64,000 bases of DNA from the NCBI GenBank assembly GCA_900239685.1, contig OENT01000442.1, positions 1 through 64,000 on the forward strand. The letters are read 5' to 3'. The stretch comes from Rotaria macrura. Lineage: Eukaryota > Rotifera > Eurotatoria > Philodinida > Philodinidae. The translations under genes were made by a program, and so were the position numbers. Under the pieces are notes generated by a model, which was not told the DNA's origin, ran no database searches, and was given only the letters and a program-made list of their open reading frames with translations. Shown here in pieces: positions 12,331 to 25,728 of this stretch; the first letter of the stretch is position 1; every line of letters begins with the position of its first letter.

Positions 12331-12877
12331 TAGGGATAGTATAGCTTCTGAAAGCATTTGATTCATGTTAAATACTATACCAGCTTCCCACGAGTTTAGA
12401 TTTGTAATACATATGTTATCATGGTGCTTGTTGATTTCCAGCAATTCAACAGTGGCTCAATGGCTAATTACATACCTTAGCATGTGTAAATCACCGACGT
12501 ATGGTGAAGTTTTCACCATAAATCGAACTTATTAGTGGATTTAGTCATATACTAATATAGCACAGAAATTCCGAGAGATCTCTATTGACTGCAGGTATAG
12601 AGCCATTTTATTTTAAGAATTCGAATTTTTTCATCTTTTCGAACTTCTCCACTTTGTAGACTTGATATTGCAATAATGGAGCAATAACAAAAAGTATTTT
12701 TTATCCATCAATAGTCCGTAAAGTTCACTTCAAAAATGCTCTGATGTATTTCAAATCCAGTGGTTTCCTTATTTTTGGTAGTCGTTCTACAAATGTTCAC
12801 TCCAGTGACCAATGGGAGGTAAATGGTTTTCTTTAACTATATACTTTATCAAAGTGGTTTAAAGTTAAAGTGCCATC
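12331..12877. other. non-coding
   Basis: I see no gene or structured repeat here, apart from an AAAGTTAAAG word at 12,861-12,870 directly before the next element. Confidence 0.45.
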
Positions 12878-13186
12878 CCCAGGTCGATCAAAACGGACCA
12901 CCGGAAACAGCCTTAACAGTATTGTAAACGGTCGTTTTTACATCGTATTCCATGGTTAAACGACCGTTTCAAGCCGTATTTGACGTTTTAACATAGCCCA
13001 TATTACTGCCATATACGGACACCGTATATACGCCGTAAAACTCACATAAAGACAGCGTAATACTATCGTATTCAATAGAAAAAACGACCGTATTACTGAC
13101 CATGTTAAAACTGGATAATACGACGCCGTAACGGGCCGTATTTTCATCGTATACGACTGTTTACGGATCGTTCTGTTCGACCTGGG
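12878..13186. mobile_element. MITE-like element with CGTAT iterations, about 309 bp
   Basis: The ends form an imperfect inverted repeat of about 22 bp. CCCAGGTCGATCAAAACGG at 12,878 matches, with a few mismatches, the reverse complement of the sequence ending at 13,186. The interior is unusually CpG-rich for this window, with about seven CGTAT and four ATACG words, many extended to CCGTAT. No transposase is encoded and no clean target-site duplication is visible, so the superfamily is unknown. Confidence 0.6.
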
Positions 13187-14342
13187 TCCCTTCACAAGAT
13201 TGCAGTTAATACTGACATGGCCACAAAAACATATTGTTGAAGATCAATCAATCTTTCCATTTGTTGTTCTCTGAAGTGATGCGAACGGGTGAAAGCAGAG
13301 GGAGCCAATTCTAAACTAGAAGCTAATTCGTTTGTAAAATATATTCTCCCAAGTTTAAAATGATGCATCAAAGTTTTCTAAATCGGAGGTAGTACCTGTC
13401 AACTGAACAGGAAGTGACCCCATCACCTCCAGTCACGCCGTCCCTAAATGTTCTCTGTTGAACGAAGAAATAATGAATATATTTTCTCCGGCCCCATCGA
13501 AATCTCCTGTCTCGTTTTAGCCTTCTCTTACCCGTGCTCACCCAACCGAAAATCACTCCTGCCTGGCTTCGTTTAGTTCTCTGGTACGAGTTCAGTTTTT
13601 TTACAAATTTGAACTATCACCAAAACCTCACAACACAAACCAATTTCGTGCCGAATCTCAAGCGTTAACATTTGATACAAACTGCGTCTCGATTTTTATC
13701 GTTTCCTATTATATTCTGTTCAAGTTCTCTTTTGTCAAAAAGTGCAACATGCACTATCAATTTTTTTCAGATTTCAATATGAATAATCAACTCATGAACA
13801 CGTATTTGTCATTTTGATTGTATATACTATAATTGTGGCTGTAAAATATCTAACTATAGATCATGAACACGTGAAAAATGTTTATAATAATATAGGGTGC
13901 CGTTGTCCTCAAATGACGCATCTCCCAAGCTTGTTTTTTGCGATCGAAAACAGGTAGAATGAGAACACTGACGCATTAAAAAATTATTTGATCTGAGTCA
14001 ACAACTTCTTTTTATTCAGTGTATTTCTATTGTCTGACAGATAAAGGCAAAATATAACTAGATTGATACAGATTGTGCAACAAAAGAAAAGAAATGACAA
14101 AAAAATAATAATAGTAAGAAAAAAAAATATCGTTCAAGTTCAGAAAAGAAGACAACAACGAATATCTGACCAAAGAACAAGAAAAAACAATAGAGAATTC
14201 GACAAAGTGTGTCGAAAGAAAAGCAATAAGACCAACCAAGTGATATCAATTTCCTTCAATGTGCACGATTTTCTGTTGTTTGAGTGATACTAATAATTTT
14301 CTGAAAAAAAAATTCATAAAATTAACAAAAGTATGTCATAAA
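13187..14342. other. non-coding
   Basis: No gene is supported. Overlapping frames at 14,027-14,287 on both strands are low-complexity and are not evidence of a gene. The 3' end of the next gene lies at 14,343. Confidence 0.45.
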
Positions 14343-16960
14343 TTAATTCCTCATTCTCATTACTGTTGATTTAACTTGAGCAACACAAACGACGGCGGGT
14401 TGTGGTCGATAAGGCAACATATGACTTGATGCATTGTGAACTACATCACTGAAAGTAATAGATGAGTGAAATCATGAGACAAGTGAGAACAGGAACAGTC
14501 AGTTTTTTATTCTATACCAGGCACGATTAAATGGCGAAGAACGTCGTCGTCGAATTGAATGTGGTGAAAGACTGATACGAAATGGTTGAGACGTCGTTCT
14601 TTGTGTAAAACAAGCCATTTAATCGATACATCATTTGAAAAATACAATACTTACTTGATGTTTTCATAGGGAATATCTTTGAGTTGACTTTCATCTAAAC
14701 CGATTGGTTCTACAAGTTCAAATCTATTAGATTAAAAATAGATGCATGAAACAGAAACAAAAAAGTTAAGTTCGAATATACTTGATAGCATCTAAAATCT
14801 CCGATGGCATTGGTTTTCGAGGCGATTTACTACGTCTAAATGAAATTAAATGATATCATCTAGTCTTCTTTACTTTCATTATTTTTTGGTGATTTCTTCA
14901 CGGTCTGCTTGTAGAAATAGAATCTTTTCAAAAAAAAACATAATGCGCGATACTTTGGAGAATGCATACTACAGAAATAACTAATTTAGAAATTTCTCTT
15001 TCAAGAAATTCAATCATTATGACGTAAGAAAGCATTCATACAAGAAAACAACAAAGTCTGTCATTCACAGTATGCTGTCTTCAGATGTGTAGATGCATTC
15101 TTATCCTAGCCACATGTCTACCTTTGACATGTTCATGAAATGGAAAAACATTGAAGCCTGTGTAATGATGAGCCACAGAGGATTTCACATAGTTAGGTGA
15201 GTTATGGTGATCGAATATTTCACAAAGATAAGACTTTAGTCGGGTCTCTTTCAATCGGAATGCCTATTCTCATGGATCGAATAAAACCATGGCTGTTACG
15301 CGAGAACCTTTGTATATCTTGATATGCATGTAAACTTACTTTCGACGACGTACTGCTGTTCTCTTATGTCGGGAATTGTCGGCATCATCAATTTCATCAC
15401 ATGTTGTCGTTTCATGCGATGTATTGGCGCTCGTAAATTGATTTATATCAGGTGAACTTCTAAAATCATCATAATAGATTATCATCAACAATACAGAGTA
15501 AATATTTGTATTCCTTTTCTCATACTTTGCACGTTTACTTCCATGGAGAATTATTTGATTGAATTGTAATTCATGAATCGATCTAATTATTGAAATAATA
15601 AAACAGACAGTTGACACTTTTTTTTAGATAAGAATATTCTTACCGACGCTTTTCATCGTTTAATGCAAGAAATTTCTGTTGCTCATTTTCACTTTCATTG
15701 GTGTATGCACTGAACAACAAACACAGACGAAACAATAGTGAAGAAAAATTTCTTTTATACGATTCACTTACACTGATCGTCGTTCAGATAAATCATGATG
15801 TGAATGACGATTGTGTAGACTAACAATTTTATTGACCGAAGCTGATGAAGATTGCTTTTTGAGAGTGCTAAATAAAGAGAAAAAATACGACTGTAGAAGA
15901 TTCCTGTTGAAAATGAGCCGTCTATTGGCTCTTTAGTCACTGTAGTGATCTTTTGTAAAACGAAGTAAAATAATAACGGAAGTATTCTTTTTAAGAAAGG
16001 TATTACTGAGATATCAGGGATTTCCCGTTGAATCATGCTACATTTAACAAATCTCCCGACTAAGATTTTTCGACAATGGTCTTTCTTTCTCCAATCATCA
16101 CCAAAATGGTGGCAATAAAATTTGGAAAATAAGTACCGTGAAATTTATTGTTGTATCGCAACAGTCAATTCGGATTAGATGAGATATATCATTAGTTGAA
16201 AGGTGTCTGGAAACGAGATCTATTCAATTGTTCTTTCGTAATTTACAATGTTTTGAAAATTCGAACTCGTCGAAGAGAATCAGGCGTATGTTTTGTTGAT
16301 GGCATATCATGGATTTACGTGTTCAAAAAACAATCCTGATAGAAGGCTAAATGTCATTGTGATCCTTAAGAAACAATGGTCTCATTCGAAAATTTTAACC
16401 ATCCTCTTTAGCAGGGCTATTCAAATGAATGCCCAATTAATGTAGCCATGTAATCGATTTATTGTAAACAAATTTATTTTTACTGAACATTCATACAAAT
16501 TTGACAATCCAACGAGTTAGGTATTTGAAGAAGAAACTATTTTATTGTCAACTCAAACGTTAACAAGATAAGCTCAAAATGGAAGTTCAGCTTCGAATAG
16601 AAATCATTCTTTTCAATACTTGAATCACTTACTATCGTTTCGTTCCTGATTCTGTTACTATACTTGTATTAGATTTCGTTCGCTCTTTTTGGGTTCTTAA
16701 AACAAAAGCATAAAATTAAAAGTGAAATGTTTTTGAATCTGTTGGTCTAAAGAAAGGTTTTTCACTTACTTGGCTCCTGTCGTTGAAGTAGTTCCATTCA
16801 TCGGTATTTCTATAAATCAAAAACATCTACATGAGATATTCTCATAACAATTGAACATACCACGTTTAAGAGAATATTTTTTTACGGAATGTCTTTTATT
16901 CGATTGCTTGTCTTCATCTCGAACTCCATGTCTAAGCGGCAAACATCCACACAATTGCAT
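14343..16960 (-). CDS. unrecognised 256-aa protein, ten small exons
   Basis: I do not recognise this family. Exons, in transcript order, are 16960-16861, 16809-16770, 16695-16633, 15867-15772, 15709-15644, 15582-15526, 15459-15340, 14835-14782, 14723-14655 and 14448-14343. All have GT-AG borders and the frame is open throughout. The protein starts MQLCGCLPLRHG, and the two early cysteines could be lipidated. The middle is Ser/Lys/Arg-rich and looks disordered. The best candidate for a folded or binding segment is near the C-terminus, from RSKSPRKPMPSEILDAIK to LKDIPYENI. Exons 3-9 all have lengths divisible by three and phase-2 borders. It lies 353 bp downstream of the katanin stop on the same strand. 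A first exon starting at an acceptor near 16,933 is an alternative. Confidence 0.6.
14524..14625. repeat. intronic fold-back repeat
   Basis: CGATTAAATGGC (14,524-14,535) is repeated exactly in inverted orientation at 14,614-14,625. Further inside, the arms pair again (GAAGAACGTCGT at 14,536 against ACGTCGTTCTTT at 14,591) with a bulge of about 11 nt. It lies in the last intron of the unrecognised gene and could form a stem-loop in the pre-mRNA. Confidence 0.6.
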
Positions 16961-17313
16961 ATTTCAATTTAAACTAGTTTAATTTATCCAAAAGAAAAAC
17001 AAAAGAAAGCAGAAAAAAAGCTATTCATACATATATTTATATACGTATAAATGGTGTTATTTTTTTTTGAATGTATATATGTATATAAAGATAGGCAACA
17101 CCACATGAAACAAAAGAATGAAGAAGAATTAATCCGTGTGTATCATTAGCTGAAAAAAAAAGGATAATAGAATAAGACGATTGTGTATCACAGTACAGGA
17201 AAAATAAGCATTGCTTCACATCTGCATACAAAGGAAATGAAAAGAAAACGACGGATAAATAATAACAATCAGAGAGGAAGTGAAAGAATGAAAGAAAAAC
17301 AAGTTCGTTTTGT
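16961..17313. other. 353-bp intergenic spacer
   Basis: The spacer separates two same-strand genes. It is pyrimidine-rich on the minus strand. I see no clear promoter box. Co-transcription is possible but untested. Confidence 0.4.
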
Positions 17314-20300
17314 TCATGAGCGCTCATAGGCATTCAGTAGTCTTAAATTGTCATCAAATAATTGTCTTAATGATAAATCAGATACGGTTTTGAGTCGATC
17401 TTCAAGTAAATTTCGAATATCATGTAATATACTATGACATGTTTGACATTTGTCACGTCTAATGTCAAATCAGTTCAAATTAGTTTTAACGAAAATATTT
17501 TTCTTTCAAGTTTTATTTACCGTGCTTGTTGACTCAAATCTACACCAATGGACTTGGCAACAACATTGTCATAGATAAGTTTGCCAAAATCGGATAGGAT
17601 TCGTCCGAGTGTTTGACATGCTGTTAAATTGTACCTTAAAAACTCAATCTATATATATATATATATTTCTAGATGAAAAATTTTCTTACAAATAATAATG
17701 AGATTTGATCAGATCACGGACTGCCGGTAAAATTAATGTACATAAGTCAAGATTCCAGTCACGTCTAAACAATGAGAAAAAAGAATTCAACTATTACACA
17801 TAGTCACTATTATTTCATGTCACATTTTACGTCATTTCAATGCAGATAAAATACTAAAGCATTATAGAACATGTATCTTTAGAAATACAATCAATCGATA
17901 ACACACAAACGGAAAAGAAAACGAGAATCAGGGAATCGAACGTCGTTTCTCATTATCATGGGTTTTAATTTCTCATTTCGATTTCTACTGAAAATCGATT
18001 AAACTGTTCTAGTATAGTCTGTCATTTAAAGAGAACGCAAAGGTTTACAACGAATAAATTGTCTATCCGAAAAAAAACCGAAAGAACTTCTAGGTTGTAG
18101 AGTTTTTAGAGAATAATCAGATTCAAAACTAACTAGTTCACTTCGGCTATAATCTACAGCTATATCTGTCTCAAAGGTGATTATCAAACCAAATCATACA
18201 TAAAAACAGGTCCTATTACCAGTTAGTCGATTTTCGATTTTTTGAATTTAGAACATGGTTGTATCATTGATATAACTAACATGCATGTGCTTACTCACAT
18301 CACCATATTCAAGAGTAGAACTAATGCATACAATTGAAGTTAACACAATTCTCACGACGAAATCTCAATAGGTACAATTTCAATTGAGAATTTAATATGC
18401 CGTATGTCATTTCGTCAGTGAAAAGCCTAATTGCGATAGAAATTAATACTACTACTCATGAGAAAGAAATCGTTGAACTCGACAGATATTCAACTCTTCA
18501 TTTAAAAGATTTGTTTGACTATGAGTAAAAATGTTGATAGTGAATCGATATCTATTCTTGGTATTTACTTCGTTAATTTTTCAGTAACAAAACGTAATAG
18601 AAAGCATTCAAGTGAAAGATCGAGTGAAGTAATAATCGCTTGAATGGTTATCTAGAAACAGATGATCAAAAACAAAAAATACATTTATAAGCTATTCAAT
18701 ATTTGAAATATTACTTGTATAGGGCTGTTTCGTGATAAATTCATCAATAGTGTTAAATTATTTTTACGTTGTTGTTGTACTGAGCTAATAGTTTGATTGG
18801 CTTTTGATAAATTAGCAAAGATTTGTTCGTTTGTTCGAGACTGAAAAAAACGAGGAATATATCTTGTGAATAAAGATATTTCTAAGTGATCATACTTGTT
18901 CCGGTTGAACTACTGTTGGATTAGGCATTCGAACGGGTGGCATTAGTAAATCAGTCTTTGATGAGAGAAAAAACAAAATGTAAGATACATATATGAGAAA
19001 TATATTCAAATTTTACTTGAGGTGGTGGTGAAACAGATTGAGAGTTTTTCGGTTTCGTTGCAACAGATGTCGATACTGCTGAAACATCAGCAGCTGATGA
19101 CGAAGTTTTTGTAACAAATCCGGAGGTTGATGATGATGACGATGAAACTGTCGGTTGTGATGAAACTGTCTGCCGGCTTGGCGAACGTGGTACACGTGCT
19201 GTCGGATGAAATATTCGATTATAATCATCTTGATTATCAATCATAACACTGTCAGCAATCGATGATTTCGATTCTTCAGAATTACTAGTATTTGTTGGCT
19301 CTGGTTTAAGTCTAATAGATAATATGATGCATACGGAAATTAGATTAGATAGATCATATTCAAGTACTTGACATGTTCATCTTTAACAGTCATTTGTTGA
19401 TACTGACTCCGTCGACCGGATGTTGTACTGGCTGCAATCGATGGGGTTTTAGGATCACTTGGAAAGTAGTCACGCACTGGAGATATGCGTCGTTTGGTTT
19501 TCAAGTTCTTTTTATTTTCAAAAATCATATTTCTTAATTACTGTATTAATTAAAAGCATTGAGTACTTACTGAAAGATGAACTGAACCGATGCAAACCTC
19601 ATTTTGTATAGCAGAGGCTCCGTACTAGAAACAGAACGGGAACACGTCAAGTAAAATGTATACACATACGATTACTTTCATCACTTTTCGAAATTTCTAG
19701 AACATGACTCATCAGAAATTGTCAAGAAAGATGCAGTAAATAAAATGCGATATTAGGTGTTCGTTCTCTATGATAATGATTCTTATTCTTCAGAAATACT
19801 ACATTAGTTTGACATGAAAAATTCGTTTTTCATGACAAGGCTTCTTTAGCATTTCAAAATGTACTCATGAAAAAACTCTATCAAACTGATATCCTTTGTG
19901 TAAAATTGAATCGATAGATTTTTTTTAACGATCTTCAAAATTCGTTCGGTGTGATATTGAATTTCTCGTAAACACCGGCGACGAGCAATAAGGTACGTAT
20001 GTAGTACATATACGATATAGAAACTGACTGTAAGCGTACTCCGTTTCGATCGACTTGGAAAGTCATACGAAACAGACCTATCATTGAAATCCAAGTTTCC
20101 GAGGAACCTCCATACATCGATGAAAAGAAGCTCTAAGAACCACGACGAATATCGATGATGTTAGTTCAGTTAAAAACAAAAAAAATTAGTGGATCACAGA
20201 CGAATGACAAGTGTGTGCCCATAGTAAATACATACGAGTTGGTCTTTATGTATTGTCATATCAAGAATATTTTTCCAGTTCATTTGAACCGTATCTAGTA

Positions 20301-21500
20301 ATTGAACGGGTTCCCAATTATAAACACGTAACGTATCGTTGGATCCTGAAAGTACGTAACTAGCATTGGTTGGTTCAAATGCTAAACATCTAAAATAATA
20401 TATGAATAATTTTATTAATACAAAGAAATCATTATTTTCGCGTATGTTACTTGATTGCTGATGTTTCTATTTCCGTTTCACAAAGAAACTGATGCTTTTC
20501 AAGATCCCAAAATTTGATACGTCTAAAGATAATGATTTATGAATTCTATTCGTTATTCAATCCTGATAGTTACTTACCTATCAGCACCACCCGATGCAAG
20601 TAGAAGTTCTTTTGGATGATATTCAACTGCATATACAGGTCCTTGATGTTCTTCGAAAACTTTTATTACTTTGCCAGCTGTGACATCCCACATCTGATTT
20701 CAAAATAAACATTTTTGACACAAAAAAGAATCCATGTATGAATCGATCTTACTCGAATCGCTATATCATCGGAAGCTGTAATCAAAAATCTACCATCAGG
20801 CGAAAATTTCAGTGCATTTATAGGTCCATTGTGACCTTTATAATTGAATATAAAGCCTTTTCGTCTTGGGTCCCACAGCTAAAATTGAATAAATAAGATT
20901 TCTTTTTTTGTTTTCAAATGTCTCTTTCAGTAAACCTTTGCTGTACCATCAACGGCACCTGTTGCTAGAAAATTATTACTCGACGGAAAATATTCAATCG
21001 AACGAATACACGTCTTATGACCACCAGGAGATATAACTTAAATGATTGAAATGTAATGCAATATGAAATTAATTCTTTCAATAAAATTTAAACTCATTAG
21101 TCTCACCTTTTTGACTTTCAAGATCACATATTTTTACTGCACCAGAACGGCTGCCCGAAGCTAATAAATTTTCTTCATTTGAAAACCTTAATGCAGTTAT
21201 AGCACTTGTTTGACATCGTGATGTCTATTTAAACGTAAAATCTAAGTTTTTTTCTTTCCAAAATACCCTCATTCAACATACAAGTAATGATGTTGGTTGA
21301 CCAATTAAATAAATATGAATGGCGTTATCGTCACTACCCGTTGCCAATAATTTACCTGACCGATGACCAAATATTACCGTTGTTACATTCGTACCTGATT
21401 CACCGACGGGAAAAGACGCTAGAAAAATCTCAATAGGTTACAAAAGTGGAATTAGTATAGGGCACATACATCGTTTGACATCGCTACCAGATATACTCAT
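17314..21500 (-). CDS. KATNB1: katanin p80 WD40 regulatory subunit B1, 648 aa
   Basis: This is the regulatory and targeting subunit of the microtubule-severing ATPase katanin; it binds the p60 AAA subunit and directs it to centrosomes or cilia. There are seventeen exons: 21500-21470, 21418-21282, 21224-21107, 21036-20936, 20878-20753, 20693-20578, 20522-20451, 20389-20236, 19624-19571, 19507-19368, 19311-19017, 18955-18896, 18840-18715, 18651-18569, 17764-17690, 17634-17521 and 17458-17314. Residues 1-285 form the WD40 propeller, with katanin-like strands such as KLLATGSDDNAIHIYLI, LWDPRRKGFIF and RIKFWDLEK. A Ser/Pro-rich linker follows. The con80 domain (about 490-648) contains NLDLCTLILPAVRDL and ends RDKCQTCHSILHDIRNLL. 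Length is close to the vertebrate protein. The acceptor of exon 10 (before 19507) has a poor pyrimidine tract and is the least certain border. An acceptor-like AG lies 35 bp upstream of the ATG. Confidence 0.93.
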
Positions 21501-24500
21501 GTTTCTTTTTTATTTAAATATCAAGTATATCCCACCTAGAAAATCTAAAATACAAGAACAAAAGAATCTTTACTTTTGAAACTCTTTCCAATAAGTTTAA
21601 TTTACAAATTTAAATAAAACGATTAATTTCATTTGACATGAAATGATCGAATTCTTTTTCTCTATGTCGACGATGTTATTGCTCGATTTATAAATCTAGT
21701 CTTCTGATTAAAAGTTCTGTTAGAAAAACAAGTCAGAGGATATATTCTGGTCAAACGAAATTGATTCTAATCATACAATACTCATCGCAGTCAGCACATT
21801 TTGCGACGAATAAAATGTGACAAAATAGTCAATCAAGTCTGGAGACATGTATTTTTATATTCGATAACATTTACTTGACCATGATTCAGTTCTCTTGTTT
21901 AGAAAAAAAATCAACTGTTGCGATGAGATAAATACTGCAACAAAGAATCAGTTCGAGTATTAATTCAGTTGGCTAGTATGATGCGATAATCTACAGCATG
22001 AAATAGGTGGCGCTGTGTAACAACATTCTAAGTTCTCTTTTTGTCGAAGAAACTGATCATTTATGAAAAATTCTGTAGATGATTATTGTTATTGTATCCC
22101 TTTTTGGGTGTCTTCGATAAAAAAAGTTCTTCTATCTATTAACTATTGTCATTTACTCACTGTGAAATTACTCTGAAATTTCCATGCTCAATATTTATCG
22201 ATCAATCACTAGAGACATTTCCTTACAATTCGTTTGTGCAATAACATTTTATTTTAATACATCGCTCTACGTTGAAAACTCGTAGAATGATACATGTTTG
22301 GTGTTCGTTGCTAGCATGAAGGAGACTTCAATGAAACAAGCGACGCCTACTGATTTTTGAAAAACTAATAGACGCGCACCGACAAATAGGATTGATAAAA
22401 TCAATATTAAATTCTTATCAAATTAAATTTTTTAAAGATATTTTTGTAGCATGCAATAGTGTGGTTAAATTTGTGCGTCCGTATAGCTTGTATACTACCG
22501 GAAACAAAATAAAAATCCTCGACACAAACAGGAATCGGTATATGTAACACAAGAAAACGAAGTCATGCTATATTTACATCGAATTTCCATCTCGCTCAAT
22601 ATTTATTTATTTATACTTGACTCTTGTGACATACAATCGTGACAGTATAGACTATATTAATCATCAATAGAATGAACCATCGATAATTACTCATCGTTAA
22701 ACTAAAAAATGTGCAAAAACAATGAATAAGTAGCCATACGTATTGAATATGCTTTCTTTGCTTTTTCTCATATCTATTAAAATACAATCAATAGGTTCGT
22801 TTATTATTGTTTTTCAACCATGAGAAATCGGGGAGAAAATATCTCATGTTTTGTTAATAAAGTTTTAAATAAAACTGTTTCTGACATGATATCAGTTGTA
22901 CTTACAGTGGTTGAATGTACGGGCATACTAGTAATATGAAAACAGCGAGAATACATGTATTTCTATAATAGTAGTAATCAGTTTTTATGATGCGCTCTTC
23001 AGGTATATGATTCTAAAGTATATCATTAGAGGGTATAGGTGTTGATCATCGTTTTCATCTTACGAACACGCACACCTTTCTAACGATCTTGTTCGCTGCT
23101 TGGATAACTATCCGTTCGGCGGAACTGTCGTTTGTTTTTAAAATATCAATCTGAACACAACACTATTTCATCTTTGGCAGTTTCGGAACATTACATCCAA
23201 TAGAAAGACAGTTTGACGACGTACTGAGCAAATGTTCGAGAACATTTGCAACACCAAGATATCACTTCAACTGTGTCATCACATAATCTAAGCAGCAACA
23301 AAATTATATCATATCATATTGTATCACTCGAGATATAACTATGAAACATTCTCAACTTTGAAACACATGTAAATGACAATCTTTTATGACTAGATTGCTT
23401 ATTTCAAAGAGAATTCAAGAGTCGAATGATTGGTATCAGGAGCAAGGACGATTCACACGATAGGAATACTAATCAAAGCTTCCGACGGAGGTAGGTTACA
23501 AAAATCGGTACGTTTGTTACAGAAACAGAAATTGGTTATCTGATATTTAAATAGCGTTTTATTTGCAGTTCACTTCTATTCGTATTTTTTTTCTTGCTGT
23601 TAGTCGTGTGGCATCACTAGTTCTTAGATATTACATATGTTGAACTTTTTCTTTCCTTGTTAATAAGCTATTGATTTCTTTGCGGTGTCACACCTGAGCC
23701 ATGTCATTTTTTTTGTATACAGCGTCGGATTGTTGTGAAAAGATCAATTGTAAAGGTAGATTCGTACAGAAATAAAACATAAGTAGTATGCCAAGTTTGC
23801 AAAGCAATAGACTCAAAATCACGGTTTAAATTCCATTACAAGCCGTTGTCGGTAAACAGTGAGCATCTGTATGCGATTCAATTGAATATTGGCACCAACA
23901 ACTTCTCGATGGCCATGTTTCTTGATAATTATGAATTTACCAGCAATGAACATATTAGTTTAGACCAGCATTCTCAACTGTCATATTCTAATGGTGAACT
24001 CGCACTGTTTTTCTAGTAACATCTGTGAGTAGGATATCGATATTTTACATTTACGTATATAGTTCTTACATAATTTTTATTTTTTGAATAAGTCTATTAC
24101 TACATACTCAAGCAATGATTATATAAAGAAAGCTGGAAGAGTTCATTTGAGTTGACGCAAAAAATCTTATAGGATATGAATATCTAGGAATTTTATCAGA
24201 ACAGATTTTTATATCAAGATCATACACAAGATTCGATGTAGATGATGAAATCGTATAGCAGATTTATACATATCAGTATCGAGACAATGATAATTTGATA
24301 GTAACATATAATTATTAATAACATTAATGTAGAAAAATACAGACATGATGTGCTGTATGCTTCACTTTCATTATGACTAAGGAATATCCAAAATAACTTG
24401 ACGCTCGTTTGTTGAAGTCTTATCTTTCTTACTCACGTCAAAGTATGTATCGTTGTCACTATATCGGTGTATGGTTATCGTCATATTTCTGTATTTGTTG

Positions 24501-25728
24501 ATAAATTGATTAGTCTAGTCAACATAACCACTTTAATCAAAACTCTATAATTCTCTAAATAAATATTAATGTTTTGAAAAAATGTCAAGTTTATCTTATT
24601 TGAAAGTCAGCTACATACAGATTTTTAAATCGATTCACCTAAGAACCTAAAGAGTGCATTCTATCTGCTAATATAATCTCGATTGCTTATGGTTTTACTT
24701 TGATTACTACAATTGCCTGATAGAAAAATTCATTCACAATTTTCGAGGATGATTAATAAAATATTCGATTAAAAAATACGATCGATGTTCTATTGTCTAT
24801 TTGTTATTAAGTAGCATACTTTTGAGTAAGTTCATTTATTTCTTCTTTCGAAAATAGAAAAGATCTTTTTGATGCAAGTCTGAGACGGATGAGCCAATCA
24901 TAATTGAAAGCTGCTAAATTAAAATAATCTTAATTTCCTGCCATACCCTTAGGGTGAAAGAATTTCTCAACGAAAAAACATGCAAATTTCATTTAGTATC
25001 AACTCAGTATCATTAAATATTCAAACTACGTATAGTTCTCTTATTTGTACTTTTGAAACACAATCGTTTCGAATCTGTTTGAAGAAAAACCTTTCGACTA
25101 ATCATTCATGCTAATTGAGTTTAAGATGCGACAATCATGACATGTATGCCATATGTTAGTCTTTTCTGTAAGATCTGCCCCGTGTGATATTCCAATCGAT
25201 TGTCTATCATCGATGAGATCCGTTCGGTTTCAAAAACATATGAACCGAATACCCGATGATTTCAATGGGTGAATAGGTCATTTTTTGTAGAAAGTTTGAG
25301 GAAGTTACATTTGATGATGTGATTCAATCTGAAAAACAATAATTACTCATTTAAAATATGTAGTTTCGTTCATAGTCTCGATTAAATATATTTAATAAGA
25401 TAAAAACTAAAGGAAAATGCAATGCATAATTAACTTACATAGAATAATAGAATGTTATCGAAAATAGCAGCACCGTTTTCAAAGGAAAATAAAACAAGTT
25501 TTATTTTTTATTTTGAAAATCTATGAATGACTAAATTCAAAAAAAGAGTTGAGCGTTTATGTAAGAAACAGCTCAATAGAACTACTCGTAAAAGATTGAC
25601 GTTGTGGAAAGCCAATAAGCTCATGAGTCGGTCGATCATCTGGTATATTATAATCTTCAAGACGAAATAAAAGTAAAATGATTTTATTTCGAAAATTATT
25701 CATCGTATTTACCTTATGGTATTTTAAA
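21501..25728. other. 4.2-kb intergenic region
   Basis: No gene is supported on either strand. Positions 25,557-25,640 on the minus strand hold a coding-like frame (PDDRPTHELIGFPQRQSF) that may be a terminal exon of the ATG14-like gene; see that entry. Confidence 0.45.

Noticed and set aside
14027..14287. Overlapping frames on both strands
   Set aside because: Low-complexity Tyr/Phe or Lys/Arg composition caused by AT-rich sequence; no splice support.
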